This document shows, one piece after another, positions 45,597 through 55,190 of a stretch of 64,000 bases of DNA. This stretch comes from Novosphingobium sp. PhB165 (GTDB lineage Bacteria > Pseudomonadota > Alphaproteobacteria > Sphingomonadales > Sphingomonadaceae): the NCBI RefSeq assembly GCF_004341845.1, contig NZ_SLVB01000011.1, forward strand, positions 78,560-142,559, written 5' to 3'. Both the position numbers and the translations under genes were made by a program. Position 1 is the first letter of the stretch; every line of letters begins with the position of its first letter. A model generated the notes under the pieces. That model did no database searches, had not been told where the DNA came from, and saw nothing but the letters and a program-made list of their open reading frames with translations.

Positions 45597-46339
45597 GGCT
45601 GGATCTCCGATGCTGACTGAGCTGCGGGTTCAGGCGGAAGTTGGGTTGACGCGGCGGGTTCAAGTTCCCGGCTCCAGTCAATCGCGTCGACATAGATCCC
45701 GAGCGGATTGCGTCGCAGGATGTCGGCGCTGCGCGGCGGGCGGGTCAGTATCGTCAGGATTGCGGTCCAGTGGCTGGTTCCGGCCTTCGCGCCGCGCTCA
45801 TAGGACGTCTCGATCCACTTCACCTGGAACGACTGGTCCGACGCGCGCACGACGCTGGTCACCTGCACTGAGACACTGCGCTGCCCGAGGTTGGCGAACG
45901 GGTCGGCCTCGCGCGCATAGCCATCGAGGAAACGCGCCCCGCGCTGGCTGGCAAAATCGTAGGCGGAGAGCCAGTCGCGGCGCATCAGCACCGGATCGAG
46001 CGACACGCCGCGCACGCACTCGATAAAGCGGGCCAGATGCCAGGCGATCTGCGGATCGGTGGGCGTGATGGCAACATCGGCCTCGTTCACCGCCCTCGCC
46101 TCGCCAAGCTGATCGACCTCGACGACATAGGGCACCACACGGCTCTGAAGCGATTGCCAGACCAGCGCCGAGCCCATCATTCCGGCCATACCTAAGGTCC
46201 CGAAAGCCATCAGCCGCCAGTTGCGTGCCTGGACGCGGGCGGAGCCGATGCGCTCATCCCAGACCTGGCCCGCCCGCTGGAAGGGCGTTTCGGGCTGCGG
46301 TGTTCGTCCGTAACGCTGGACAGCGCGCTTGAAGATCAT
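45593..46339 (-). CDS. trbF: conjugal transfer protein TrbF (VirB8-like)
   Basis: A 248-residue inner-membrane protein with one helix (LMAFGTLGMAGMMGSALVWQ) and a periplasmic VirB8 domain (VPYVVEVDQLGEA, SVQVTSVVRASDQSFQVKW, WTAILTILTRPPRSA, LGIYVDAIDWSREL). It scaffolds the channel. It overlaps trbG by four bases and lies three bases after trbL. Confidence 0.92.
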   Translation of the reverse strand: MIFKRAVQRYGRTPQPETPFQRAGQVWDERIGSARVQARNWRLMAFGTLGMAGMMGSALVWQSLQSRVVPYVVEVDQLGEARAVNEADVAITPTDPQIAWHLARFIECVRGVSLDPVLMRRDWLSAYDFASQRGARFLDGYAREADPFANLGQRSVSVQVTSVVRASDQSFQVKWIETSYERGAKAGTSHWTAILTILTRPPRSADILRRNPLGIYVDAIDWSRELEPAASTQLPPEPAAQSASEIQP

Positions 46340-46342
46340 CGA

Positions 46343-47656
46343 TCAGTCCTCCTTTTCCTTGATGTCGGGGTTGGCGGCGGCACCGCCGCGCTCACCGTCC
46401 TTCAGGGTGGAGAGCGCGATCTGTCGGTGATGGCGGGTGTCCTGCTGGCGGCGGAGATCGCGCGCCCAGCCCGGAGCAGAATTGTTCGCGGGATTGGCTG
46501 TGGTCTCAGACGCGCTGCCGGCACCTTCCGAGCCTTCGAAGGCAGCCCTCGCAGCCGAGCGACCGCGTTCGGCGGCTTCGCCAATCCCGAAGGCCTGACT
46601 GGCCTTCTGTCGGGCTGCACCGCCAGCGGCTTTGGCCATGCCGCTGAGGCCAGCACCGACGCTTTGCGAGCCGGCGGCGGATTGACCCATGCTCCACGAC
46701 GTAGAGGCGGCGGCGCCCATACTGGTGCCGGCGCGCACCGCGCCGAGCGCGGTGCCGCCCGCAAGCTTGGCCGCACCGGCGACGCCGCCGGCGCCCATGG
46801 CGATGATGCCGGCCGCACCGACCCCGGTGCCAAGCGCAGCGCCAGCACCCAGTTGGGGCGCACCGGCGACAAGACCTGAGGCGATGGAAGGACCGAATAT
46901 CCCGAGTCCGAACAGCGCGAGGCTGGCGAGCACAAGGCTCAAGGTCTGTGCGATATCGGGCTCTTGGCCCTGTAAGGCCGTGGTGAATTCGTCGAAGAAG
47001 TTCGAGCCGATGCCCACGATGACGGCGAGCACCATGACCTTGATGCCTGTGCTGACGACGTTGCCGAGTACCCGCTCGGCAAGGAATGCGGTGCGGTTCC
47101 ACAGCGCGAACGGCACCAGGATGAAACCGGCAAGGCTGGTGAGCTTGAACTCGAGGATGGTGACGAATATCTGCACCGCGAGGATGAAGAAGGCGAGGAT
47201 CACCAGCAGCCACGCCAGCAAAAGGACGACGATCAAAAGGAAGTTGTTGAGCAGGCCAGTGACGCTCATCAATTTGGACGCGTACTCGACAAGCGGCCAT
47301 GCGGCAGAAAAGCCCGTGCCAGCCAGCCGCCCCGGCTTCAGCAAGTCAGCCGCCGTCAGCGTGCCGCCCCCTGCCGTGAGCCCGGCCTGCGCCAGCGAGC
47401 GGAAGACGATGTCGCCAAGCGCCGAGAAATTGCCGATGATGAAAGCGAACGCGCCGACGTAGAGGATCTTGCGGATGAAGCGCCCGAGGATGTTGTCCTC
47501 TCCGCCCATCGTCCAGAACAGCCCCGCGAGCGTCATGTCGATGCCGATCAAGGTCGCCGTCAGGAAGTGGACATCGCCGCCCAGCAGACCGAAGCCACTG
47601 TCGATGTAGGCGATGAAGCTGGTCATGAAGCGGTCGATGACATTGAGGTCGTTCAT
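46343..47656 (-). CDS. trbL: P-type conjugative transfer protein TrbL (VirB6-like)
   Basis: A 437-residue polytopic protein starting MNDLNVIDRFMTSFIAYIDS at the ATG at 47656; the open frame extends to 47776. Five or six membrane segments occupy the first 300 residues (for example LLLAWLLVILAFFILAVQIF). A glycine/alanine-rich region (GAGAALGTGVGAAGIIAMGA) and a charged C-terminal tail follow. It forms part of the inner-membrane channel. There is no trbK between it and trbJ, a gap of about 165 bases. Confidence 0.9.
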   Translation of the reverse strand: MNDLNVIDRFMTSFIAYIDSGFGLLGGDVHFLTATLIGIDMTLAGLFWTMGGEDNILGRFIRKILYVGAFAFIIGNFSALGDIVFRSLAQAGLTAGGGTLTAADLLKPGRLAGTGFSAAWPLVEYASKLMSVTGLLNNFLLIVVLLLAWLLVILAFFILAVQIFVTILEFKLTSLAGFILVPFALWNRTAFLAERVLGNVVSTGIKVMVLAVIVGIGSNFFDEFTTALQGQEPDIAQTLSLVLASLALFGLGIFGPSIASGLVAGAPQLGAGAALGTGVGAAGIIAMGAGGVAGAAKLAGGTALGAVRAGTSMGAAASTSWSMGQSAAGSQSVGAGLSGMAKAAGGAARQKASQAFGIGEAAERGRSAARAAFEGSEGAGSASETTANPANNSAPGWARDLRRQQDTRHHRQIALSTLKDGERGGAAANPDIKEKED

Positions 47657-47822
47657 GGCGCTGCACTTTCCATCCGAATGCCGAGGGGATTGGAAACAAT
47701 GGGTGTCGCGGGACGCGGCCAGGGGCGCGAAAAAACCGCGTCCCGCGAGGCGGTGACGGGAGAGGCGGACCGTCACCGCAAACTATGATGGAAACGGAAC
47801 TGGCCGCGGCCAGTCCGGATGG

Positions 47823-48572
47823 TCAGTTCGGCGTGTAGGCCGTCCCGGTGCCGAGGAATTTTGCGGTCGCGGCTTGCGCGGCGCTGGTCGCCTGCGCGCG
47901 GTTTGCGCGCTCAAGCGTGTCGGCGCGATATTGCGCGGCGAGGAGCTGCTGGATCTGGAACTGCTGCTTGGCAGTCAGCGCCAAAAGCTGGTTGGTCGCC
48001 TGGCTTGCTTGAAGTGCGCCTTCGGCGTTCTGGCTGCGCTCCACCATAGCCGAGAGCGCGGAGGCATCACTCTGGATATTCTCGACGACTTGCGCCTGCA
48101 CGGTCATCGTGTGCTGGTAGGCCGTCATTTCGGTATCGAGGCGCGCGCGGGCAGCAGATACCTGGCTGCTGAGCGAGAGCGAGCCGTTGCTGGTTGGGTA
48201 GAGCTGGCGGAACTGCTGGTTCAGCGTGGAGACCTGGAACTGGATCCCCTGCGCCTGTCCCATCAGCACATCGATCTGCTGGAGCGTCTGCGTCAGCGCC
48301 TGAAGTTCGGGAAAACCGATCGTCGTTAGATTCTTGCCCTGATTGAGCAGGCTCTGCGCCTCGTTTTGCAGCGACTTGATCTGGTTGTTGACCTGCTGGA
48401 GCGTACGGGCGGCCGTCAGCAGGTTCTGGCTGTAGTTGGTCGGATCATAGACGATCAACGCGTGCACAGGCCTTGACGGGAGCGCGACGGCGGCGAACGT
48501 GGCGCCAAGGGCCACCAGCGCCATGCTCCCGGCGGCGGCGAGCGAGGAACGGGTACGCTGTTTCACAATCAT
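47823..48572 (-). CDS. trbJ: P-type conjugative transfer protein TrbJ (VirB5-like)
   Basis: A 249-residue exported protein with signal sequence (SLAAAGSMALVALGATFAAV). The ATG at 48572 was used although the frame stays open upstream. The mature part is alpha-helical and rich in Q and A (YDPTNYSQNLLTAARTLQQ, VNNQIKSLQNEAQSLLNQGK, typical TrbJ). It is thought to sit at the pilus tip or periplasm. Confidence 0.92.
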   Translation of the reverse strand: MIVKQRTRSSLAAAGSMALVALGATFAAVALPSRPVHALIVYDPTNYSQNLLTAARTLQQVNNQIKSLQNEAQSLLNQGKNLTTIGFPELQALTQTLQQIDVLMGQAQGIQFQVSTLNQQFRQLYPTSNGSLSLSSQVSAARARLDTEMTAYQHTMTVQAQVVENIQSDASALSAMVERSQNAEGALQASQATNQLLALTAKQQFQIQQLLAAQYRADTLERANRAQATSAAQAATAKFLGTGTAYTPN

Positions 48573-48598
48573 CGGTCTTCTCCTTTGCTGAAGCGGGA

Positions 48599-51046
48599 TC
48601 AGAAGGTGCCGGGCGCCCGAAACGAGGCGGCAAGGTCGGATGCCCACGCGGCGTCCGACCCGGCGAGAAAGTGGGACAGGAAGTTCTCGGCGCCGTGCTC
48701 GGCGATGATGCGGTCTATCCGCTGCTGCGCGGCCGGGCCGGAGGAGCCGCAAAGTGCCAGCGCAACGGGTCCCAGCCCCAGCTCGAACAGGCGGTTTCCA
48801 CGCGCTGACTGGAGATAGTAGTGATGCTTGGGCGTGGCCCGTGCGATGATCTCGATCTGGCGGTCGTTGAGACCGAAGGCGTCGTAGGCATCGCGGGACT
48901 GCGGCTCGATCGCGCGGTCGTTCGGCAGGAATATCCGCTGCGGACAGCTTTCGATGATCGCCGGCGCAATCGAGCTCTGCGCCACGTCGGCGAGGCTCTG
49001 CGTCGCAAACAGGACGGAGACGTTCTTCTTTCGCAGCGTCTTCAGCCACTCGCGGATGCGCGCAGCGAAAATCGGATCGTCAAGCAGGCTCCAGGCCTCA
49101 TCTAGCACCAGCAGAGTGGGGCGGCCATCGAAGCGCTGCTCGATGCGGTGGAAGAGATAGGTCAGGACCGGGGCGACCAGTCCTTTCCGTCCCATTAGCG
49201 CCTCGGTTTCGAAGCACTGGACGTCGGCGTCCGCGAGGCGCTCCTCGGCGGCATCCAGCAGTCCGCCAAACGTGCCCTCGAGCGTATAAGGCGCCAGAGC
49301 CATGCGCAGCTCGTTCGACTGGAGCAGCAAGGAGAGCCCGGTGAGCGTCCGCTCGCTTTTCGGAGCGCCGGCGAGGCTGGTGAGCGCAGACCAGACATGG
49401 TCACGCATTTCCGGAGAGGTGACGAGCAATTCGTGAGTCAGAAGATCGAGGATCCAGTCGGCGGCCCAACTGCGCTCGACCGGATCGTCGATGGCTTTGA
49501 GTGGCTGGAAACTCAGCCCGTCCAGCGCATCGGTGCCCTGCCCCAGAGCATTATGAGTTCCGTCCATGGCCAGGACCGCAGCGCGCGCCGAAAGACCCAT
49601 GTCGAAGACAATGACCCGTGATCCCGGATAACGGCGGAACTGGCAGGCGATCAGCGACAGCAGCACCGATTTGCCGGCACCGGTCGGACCCACGACAAGC
49701 ATGTGTCCGACGTCGCCGACGTGTGTGGAAAAGCGGAACGGGGTCGATCCCTGCGTCTGGGCATGGAATAGCGGCGGGCCCGCGAGATGCCTGTTGCTCT
49801 CCTGCCCGGCCCAGACCGCGGAAAGCGGCATCAGGTGCGCGAGGTTCAGCGAATGGACCAGCGGCTGCCGGACATTGGCGTAGACCTGCCCCGGCAATGA
49901 GGAGAGCCAGGCTTCGACCGCGTTCACGCCTTCGCGGATGCAGGTGAAACCAAGCCCATTGACCACGCATTCAACCGCGCGGACCTTTTCCTCGACGCGG
50001 GCGCGGTCTTCGTCGGCGACGGTGATGGTCGCGGTGAGGTAGCCGAACGAGACGTGATCGCCGCCAAGCGCCTGCAGCGCGGTATCGGCATCGACCACCT
50101 TGTTGTCGGCGTCGCTGTCCACCAGCTGCGTCGGCTGGTTATACAAGACTTCCCGTAGCAGCGCAGTTATCGACTTGCGCTTATTGAACCACTGACGCCG
50201 CAGCTTTGTCAGGACCTTGGTGGCGTCCGCCCGGTCCATGGCGATGAAGCGGGTCATCCAGCGATAACCGAAGCCTTGATGATTGAGCGCATCGAGCAGG
50301 CCGGGCCGGCTCACATTGGGAAAGCCCGGCAAGGTCAGCGTGCGGACGTAATGGCGTCCCAGTTTCGGCTCCAGTCCGCCGATGAACGGTGTGTCGGCGA
50401 GAATGGCGTCAAGGTAGACCGGCGTCTCTGGAACGGCGAGATGGACGGGCCGGTCCGAAACCGTGTCGTGGAGGTAGGAGAGGGTCTCGGCGCTCGACAG
50501 CCCGTGAACTTCGGGCATGAAGCCGGCGAAGAGATCGAGGACACGGTCGGTCTCGGCGATGAACCCGGCAAGCGCGGAGCGCCAATCGCGCCCTCCAGAC
50601 TCGCTGCTTTCGGGCTCCGGCCGCTCGATCAGCGAACGACCGGCAGCATCGCTCGAATCCCCAGGCGGCAGCCAGAGCAGCGTACCGGTGAACACGCTCT
50701 CAAAATGATGGCCCTCGGCCTCGAATGCGGCGCGCCGTTCTTCGTCGATCAGCCAGGATGTCGCATCGGGAAACTGGCTTTGCGGATAGCTTGAAATCTC
50801 GCGGCGATGGGCCTCGAAGAATATCGCCCAGCCCGACCCGAGCCGGCGCAGGACATTGTTGGTTCGGGCGCAGGCGCCGACCAGTTCCGCTTCGGTCGAG
50901 CTTTCGAGGTCGGGGCCGCGAAAGGCGAAGCTGCGCTGGAAGCTTCCGTCCTTGTTGAGCACCACACCGCGTGCGACCAGCGCGGCCCAGGGCAAGTGAT
51001 CGGCAAGCCGGTCGAAGTGGGAGCGATATTCGGCAAGGTTCAGCAT
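48599..51046 (-). CDS. trbE: conjugal transfer ATPase TrbE (VirB4-like)
   Basis: An 815-residue ATPase powering pilus assembly and transfer. Walker A is VVGPTGAGKSVLL near residue 450. Walker B is LLVLDEAWSLLDD near 665, followed by ATQSLADVAQSSIAPAIIE. The N-terminal CagE/TrbE region starts MLNLAEYRSHFDRLADHLPW. Its start overlaps the trbD stop by seven bases. Confidence 0.95.
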   Translation of the reverse strand: MLNLAEYRSHFDRLADHLPWAALVARGVVLNKDGSFQRSFAFRGPDLESSTEAELVGACARTNNVLRRLGSGWAIFFEAHRREISSYPQSQFPDATSWLIDEERRAAFEAEGHHFESVFTGTLLWLPPGDSSDAAGRSLIERPEPESSESGGRDWRSALAGFIAETDRVLDLFAGFMPEVHGLSSAETLSYLHDTVSDRPVHLAVPETPVYLDAILADTPFIGGLEPKLGRHYVRTLTLPGFPNVSRPGLLDALNHQGFGYRWMTRFIAMDRADATKVLTKLRRQWFNKRKSITALLREVLYNQPTQLVDSDADNKVVDADTALQALGGDHVSFGYLTATITVADEDRARVEEKVRAVECVVNGLGFTCIREGVNAVEAWLSSLPGQVYANVRQPLVHSLNLAHLMPLSAVWAGQESNRHLAGPPLFHAQTQGSTPFRFSTHVGDVGHMLVVGPTGAGKSVLLSLIACQFRRYPGSRVIVFDMGLSARAAVLAMDGTHNALGQGTDALDGLSFQPLKAIDDPVERSWAADWILDLLTHELLVTSPEMRDHVWSALTSLAGAPKSERTLTGLSLLLQSNELRMALAPYTLEGTFGGLLDAAEERLADADVQCFETEALMGRKGLVAPVLTYLFHRIEQRFDGRPTLLVLDEAWSLLDDPIFAARIREWLKTLRKKNVSVLFATQSLADVAQSSIAPAIIESCPQRIFLPNDRAIEPQSRDAYDAFGLNDRQIEIIARATPKHHYYLQSARGNRLFELGLGPVALALCGSSGPAAQQRIDRIIAEHGAENFLSHFLAGSDAAWASDLAASFRAPGTF

Positions 51047-51300
51047 GCCAGGTATCCTTTTTGCCGGAGGTGGCGGATGAGGACGTTCGCGAACTCGGGG
51101 TCACGCCGGGCCGCGAAGACCGCGAAGCTGTGCCCGATCGCCCAGAGCGCGATCCCGACCGGCCACTGCTGGAGGCCGAGCCCGAGCGCGGCGGCGAGCG
51201 TCCCGTTGACGATCGCGATCCCGCGCGGAGCCCCGCCCATCAGGATGGGCTGGACGAGGCTCGCGTGGATCGGTGTCTCGAAGCCCTCGATATGGCTCAC
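51040..51300 (-). CDS. trbD: conjugal transfer protein TrbD (VirB3-like)
   Basis: An 86-residue inner-membrane protein starting with the GTG at 51300 (SHIEGFETPIHASLVQPILM), which overlaps the trbC stop (GTGA). One or two hydrophobic segments (GTLAAALGLGLQQWPVGIAL, WAIGHSFAVFA) are followed by RRDPEFANVLIRHLRQKGY. It helps couple the ATPase to the channel. Confidence 0.9.
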   Translation of the reverse strand: MSHIEGFETPIHASLVQPILMGGAPRGIAIVNGTLAAALGLGLQQWPVGIALWAIGHSFAVFAARRDPEFANVLIRHLRQKGYLAC

Positions 51301-51632
51301 GAGACCAGCGCCCCTCCGCCGAAGCTGAAGAACGAGAGGAAGAAGGAGGAGGCAGCAAAGGCAATCGAGAGCCCGAAGACGATCTGGATCAGCTTGCGAA
51401 AGCCGCCGGCGGTCTCGCCAAACGCCAGTGCCAGCCCGGTGGTGATGATGATAAGCACCGCCACGATCTTGGCGACCGGTCCTTGGACGGATTCCAGCAC
51501 CTTCTCGAGCGGATCTTCCCAAGGCATGCCTGAACCGCTGGCCAGCACGGGAGATGCCAGGACCGAAGCGAAAGCGAAGACGACGAGGCCGTTCAGTTTC
51601 CGGCCAGCGATATGGAAGACACGCATCAGCAT
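51297..51632 (-). CDS. trbC: pilin TrbC (VirB2-like)
   Basis: A 111-residue pilin precursor; ATG at 51632, with another at 51626 touching the trbB stop. A signal segment (LNGLVVFAFASVLASPVLAS) precedes the mature pilin with two hydrophobic helices (VAKIVAVLIIITTGLALAFG and IVFGLSIAFAASSFFLSFFS). It forms the conjugative pilus. Confidence 0.9.
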   Translation of the reverse strand: MLMRVFHIAGRKLNGLVVFAFASVLASPVLASGSGMPWEDPLEKVLESVQGPVAKIVAVLIIITTGLALAFGETAGGFRKLIQIVFGLSIAFAASSFFLSFFSFGGGALVS

Positions 51633-52639
51633 TCTCCTTCAGGTTGATGGTCGATTGGGGTGTTGGGCGTTCGAAAGGCGTCGATGACGCGGTACTCGCC
51701 GCGTTCATCCAGCCCGGCGACGCGGGCGATCGTCTCGATGCGGCGGCAAGCACCGCGACCTGCGATGAAGACGATCATGTCGATGGCCTCGGCGATCAGC
51801 CGGCGCGGAACGGTGGTGACCGCTTCCTGCACCAGTCCGTCGATCCGATAGAGCGCGGCTCGCGCATTGTTGGCGTGAACAGTGGCGATGCCGCCGGGAT
51901 GGCCGGTGTTCCAGGCCTTCAGCATGTCGAGGGCCTCCGGCCCGCGCACCTCACCGACGATGATCCGATCGGGCCGCAGTCGCAGCGTCGAGCGAACGAG
52001 GTCGCTCATCGACACCCTGCCCGCTCTGGTGCGCAGCGCGACGGTATCGGCAGCCGGCGATTGCAACTCGCGTGTATCCTCGATGAGGATAACGCGCTCA
52101 TCGAGGCTGGCCATTTCCGCGAGCAACGCGTTTGCGAGCGTGGTCTTGCCGGAGCTCGTACCGCCCGCGACCAGGATGTTAGCGCGTGCGACGACCGCCC
52201 GGGACAGGAAGCCCGCCTGATCTATTGTCATGATCCCATCGCGCACATAGTCGGCAAGCGTGTGGATCCGCGCTGCAGGCTTCCGGATCGAAAAGCACGG
52301 CGCCATGGCAACCGGTGGCAGCAGGCCCTCGAAGCGCTCGCCCGCACCGGCCCCATGGGCCGGGAGTTCGGCTGAGACGATCGGGGCGTCGGCATGGACT
52401 TCAGCGCGGATATGCGATGCCACCAGCCGCACAATGCGTTCGACCTGGGCCGGCTCGAACCGGACGTCGGTATCGACCCGCCCTTCCCCCAGCACATCGA
52501 CGCGCAGGGCTCCGTCCGGGTTTACCATGATCTCGATGATGCGCGGGTCTTCGAGCGCGGCGCGAATGGCCGGGCCCATGGCGGTCCGCAGCATGGCGCG
52601 GCGGCGCTCGGCCGAAATGGCGTCGGGTGTACCCGTCAT
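51626..52639 (-). CDS. trbB: P-type conjugative transfer ATPase TrbB (VirB11-like)
   Basis: A 337-residue hexameric secretion ATPase. Walker A is VAGGTSSGKTTLANAL near residue 155, with the aspartate box VILIEDTRELQ, Walker B-like RIIVGEVRGPEALDML and the histidine box NTGHPGGIATVHANNA. It is the first trb gene after the CopG-type gene, with a four-base overlap. Confidence 0.95.
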   Translation of the reverse strand: MTGTPDAISAERRRAMLRTAMGPAIRAALEDPRIIEIMVNPDGALRVDVLGEGRVDTDVRFEPAQVERIVRLVASHIRAEVHADAPIVSAELPAHGAGAGERFEGLLPPVAMAPCFSIRKPAARIHTLADYVRDGIMTIDQAGFLSRAVVARANILVAGGTSSGKTTLANALLAEMASLDERVILIEDTRELQSPAADTVALRTRAGRVSMSDLVRSTLRLRPDRIIVGEVRGPEALDMLKAWNTGHPGGIATVHANNARAALYRIDGLVQEAVTTVPRRLIAEAIDMIVFIAGRGACRRIETIARVAGLDERGEYRVIDAFRTPNTPIDHQPEGEC

Positions 52640-53049
52640 GCGCCCTCTCCCGACTTGCGCTCGGGAAGCGTCCGCTTGCCGGTTGCGATCTGACGCCCGA
52701 CCTGGGCAACGAACGCCTCGAAGCGCTCGCGGCCAACCGCGCGGGCGGCCGAGTCAGCGTCAGGCAGCGGTGCTGTCACCGAAAGCTGGTAGCGGATGAA
52801 GAGTGCCAGGCTTTCCAGCACGACATCGATATCGCGCCGGCTCGCGGTGATCTCCCGCGCGAGGCGATCGAAGCGCAGACGCAGCAGGTCCTCGATCTCA
52901 TTCGAGCCTTGGCGCGCGATCCATGCCTTTAGCGCATCGTTGACGAGGCGGCTCTTGTTGCCGCGCGTGCCGGCGGCCAGGCGGTCTAGCGCCACGGTGA
53001 CGTCGCGGTCGAGGTAGAGGTTCTGGCGAAGTTTCATGGGCTGTCTCAC
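52636..53049 (-). CDS. CopG/RHH-type regulator of transfer genes
   Basis: A 137-residue protein from a GTG at 53049 overlapping the traG stop, or 133 residues from the ATG at 53037. The N-terminal ribbon-helix-helix (MKLRQNLYLDRDVTVALDRL then GNKSRLVNDALKAWIARQ) is CopG-like and should bind operator DNA as a dimer. A helical C-terminus follows. Placed between traG and trbB, it probably autoregulates the transfer transcript. Confidence 0.8.
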   Translation of the reverse strand: MRQPMKLRQNLYLDRDVTVALDRLAAGTRGNKSRLVNDALKAWIARQGSNEIEDLLRLRFDRLAREITASRRDIDVVLESLALFIRYQLSVTAPLPDADSAARAVGRERFEAFVAQVGRQIATGKRTLPERKSGEGA

Positions 53050-55070
53050 AGTCCGAGGTCGCGGGTGTGCTGGCTGTCATCGAAGGCGAAACCGCGCGCG
53101 ACAGGCGTCAGCGCCTGCACCTGTTCCATCGCCCGCTTGTCCGCGACGGGGTTGCCATCGTCGTCGTTCGCAAGCTGCGGCTCCGTGACTTCGGGCTCGT
53201 CGCGTGCGATCGGTGGGCCACCATTTGCACCCGGATGACGTTGCTGCTGAGGGCCGCTTTCGTCGTCAGCGTCTGCCTGCGCGATCAGCTCGGCTAGTCT
53301 TGCGTCCTGCGCCCGTACGGTGTCTTTCCAATCATTAGAGCGCGATGCCGGGCGATCTGCATAAGGGCCGCAGGCAACGGTCGGAGCCGGAAGCCGCCGG
53401 TCGGCAAAATTACGATCACGAAAATAGCGCAGCTTGCGGGCGCGGACTGGCGCCATCCCGGACAGCAGGACGAGTTCTTCGTCTGGCGAGAGTTGCATGA
53501 CCTCGCCGGGGGTCAGAAGCGGACGCGCGGTTTCCTGTCGGCTGACCATGACGTGAGCGAGCCAAGGCGCGAGGCGGTGACCGGCATAGTTGCGCATGGC
53601 GCGCTGCTCGGTCGCAGTCCCGAGGGCATCGGAAATGCGCTTGGCGGTCCGCTCATCGTTCGCCGCAAAGGCAACGCGGACGTGGCAGTTGTCGAGAATT
53701 GAATTGTGCTCGCCGTACGCCTTCTCGATCTGATTGAGGCTCTGGGCGATGAGAAATGCCCGGATCCCATAGCCAGCCATGAATGCGAGGCTGGTTTCGA
53801 AGAAGTCCAGGCGGCCGAGTGCCGGAAACTCGTCGAGCATCATCAGGAGCTGATGCTTGCGGCCAGCGACCCCGACCCCGTCCAATGCCTCGGTCAGGCG
53901 CCGTCCGATCTGGTTCAGGACCAAGCGGATAAGCGGCTTGGTGCGGCTGATATCCGACGGCGGAATGACGAGGTAGAGCGAGCACGGCTGCTCGGCATCG
54001 ACGAGATCGGCAATCCGCCAATCGCAGCGCGAAGTGACCTCCGCGATTGTAGGGTCGCGGTAGAGCCCGAGGAACGACAGGGCGGTTGAGAGTACGCCGG
54101 AGCGCTCATTCTCGCTCTTGTTGAGAAGCTCCCGCGCGGCTGAAGCGACTACCGGATGAACACGCGGGGCTTCGTCGCTGCCAAGGTGGTTGGTGGTGAG
54201 CATGGCGCGCAGCGTGGCGGCGAACGAGCGCTGAGGGTCGGAGAGGAACGTGGCGACTCGGGCGAGCGTCTTTTGATCCTCGGCATAGAGAATGTGGAGG
54301 ATCGCGCCGACCAGCAGCGAGTGGCTGGTCTTTTCCCAATGGTTGCGGCGTTCCAACGCGCCTTCGGGATCAACGAGGATATCGGCAATGTTCTGGACAT
54401 CGCGCACCTCATTGGCACCGCGGCGCACTTCGAGCAGCGGATTGTAGTGGGCCGATGCGGCATCGGTGGGGTTGAACAGCAAGCAGTGCGAAAACCGCGC
54501 GCGCCATCCGGCGGTCAGCGTCCAGTTCTCGCCCTTGATGTCGTGGATGACGGCAGAGCCGGTCCAAGCGAGCAGGGTTGGCACCACCAGGCCGACACCC
54601 TTCCCGGAGCGGGTCGGCGCGAAGGCCAGGACATGCTCTGGGCCGTTATGGCGAAGGTACTCGCAGCCGAGTTTGCCCAGCATAAGGCCGGCGTCACCTA
54701 GCAGCCCGGCGCGGACCACTTCGCTGTGGCTGGCCCAGCGTGCGGACCCATATGTGGTGACCCTGCCCTTCTGGCGAGCCCGCCACAGCGAACCTGCTAC
54801 TGCCGATCCGCAGCCCAGGAAGCCGCTAGCGCCGGCGAGCATGCCCGCCTTGTCGAAAACCTGGGGCGCGTAGGCATCGAAGTGGTACCACCAACCAAAC
54901 AGTGCCCAAGGCCGATAGCACGGCACTCCAACCACATGAAACGACGCCGCACCAAGCTCAGGCTGGTAGGCCAACATTGCGGCCGCCCACTGCGTCGAAG
55001 CCCAAAGCCCCGCGAACATGATCGCAAAGACAACGAGAATCTGACCGGCGAGGATTTTGGTGGGCGTCAC
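53046..55070 (-). CDS. traG: conjugal transfer coupling protein TraG (VirD4-like)
   Basis: A 674-residue type IV coupling protein from the GTG at 55070, which has GGAG eight bases upstream. Two N-terminal membrane segments (ILVVFAIMFAGLWAST and ASGFLGCGSAVAGS) are followed by Walker A (PTRSGKGVGLVVPTL), Walker B (LLMMLDEFPALGRLDFFE) and the QSLNQIEKAYGEHNSILDNC region. It hands the DNA-relaxase complex to the trb channel. It is the promoter-proximal gene of the transcript that runs to 42987. Confidence 0.95.
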   Translation of the reverse strand: MTPTKILAGQILVVFAIMFAGLWASTQWAAAMLAYQPELGAASFHVVGVPCYRPWALFGWWYHFDAYAPQVFDKAGMLAGASGFLGCGSAVAGSLWRARQKGRVTTYGSARWASHSEVVRAGLLGDAGLMLGKLGCEYLRHNGPEHVLAFAPTRSGKGVGLVVPTLLAWTGSAVIHDIKGENWTLTAGWRARFSHCLLFNPTDAASAHYNPLLEVRRGANEVRDVQNIADILVDPEGALERRNHWEKTSHSLLVGAILHILYAEDQKTLARVATFLSDPQRSFAATLRAMLTTNHLGSDEAPRVHPVVASAARELLNKSENERSGVLSTALSFLGLYRDPTIAEVTSRCDWRIADLVDAEQPCSLYLVIPPSDISRTKPLIRLVLNQIGRRLTEALDGVGVAGRKHQLLMMLDEFPALGRLDFFETSLAFMAGYGIRAFLIAQSLNQIEKAYGEHNSILDNCHVRVAFAANDERTAKRISDALGTATEQRAMRNYAGHRLAPWLAHVMVSRQETARPLLTPGEVMQLSPDEELVLLSGMAPVRARKLRYFRDRNFADRRLPAPTVACGPYADRPASRSNDWKDTVRAQDARLAELIAQADADDESGPQQQRHPGANGGPPIARDEPEVTEPQLANDDDGNPVADKRAMEQVQALTPVARGFAFDDSQHTRDLGL

Positions 55071-55159
55071 AGGGCTTCTCCAGCCCGGTCGTCCAATGCG
55101 ATCCGAGCGGGAGAAGAATCCATGATGAAGGGAAAAAACTAAACGGCGCTAATTGGCGT

Positions 55160-55190
55160 TTATTGGATATTGCAGGATATTGCGGATCAC
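55160..55190. promoter_or_regulatory. GGATATTGC direct repeat upstream of traG
   Basis: GGATATTGC occurs twice at 55165-55173 and 55175-55183, one base apart, next to an AT-rich GTTTATT. It lies about 95 bases before the traG start and just past the end of the MNT-HEPN gene. It could be an operator for the transfer transcript; inference only. Confidence 0.35.
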
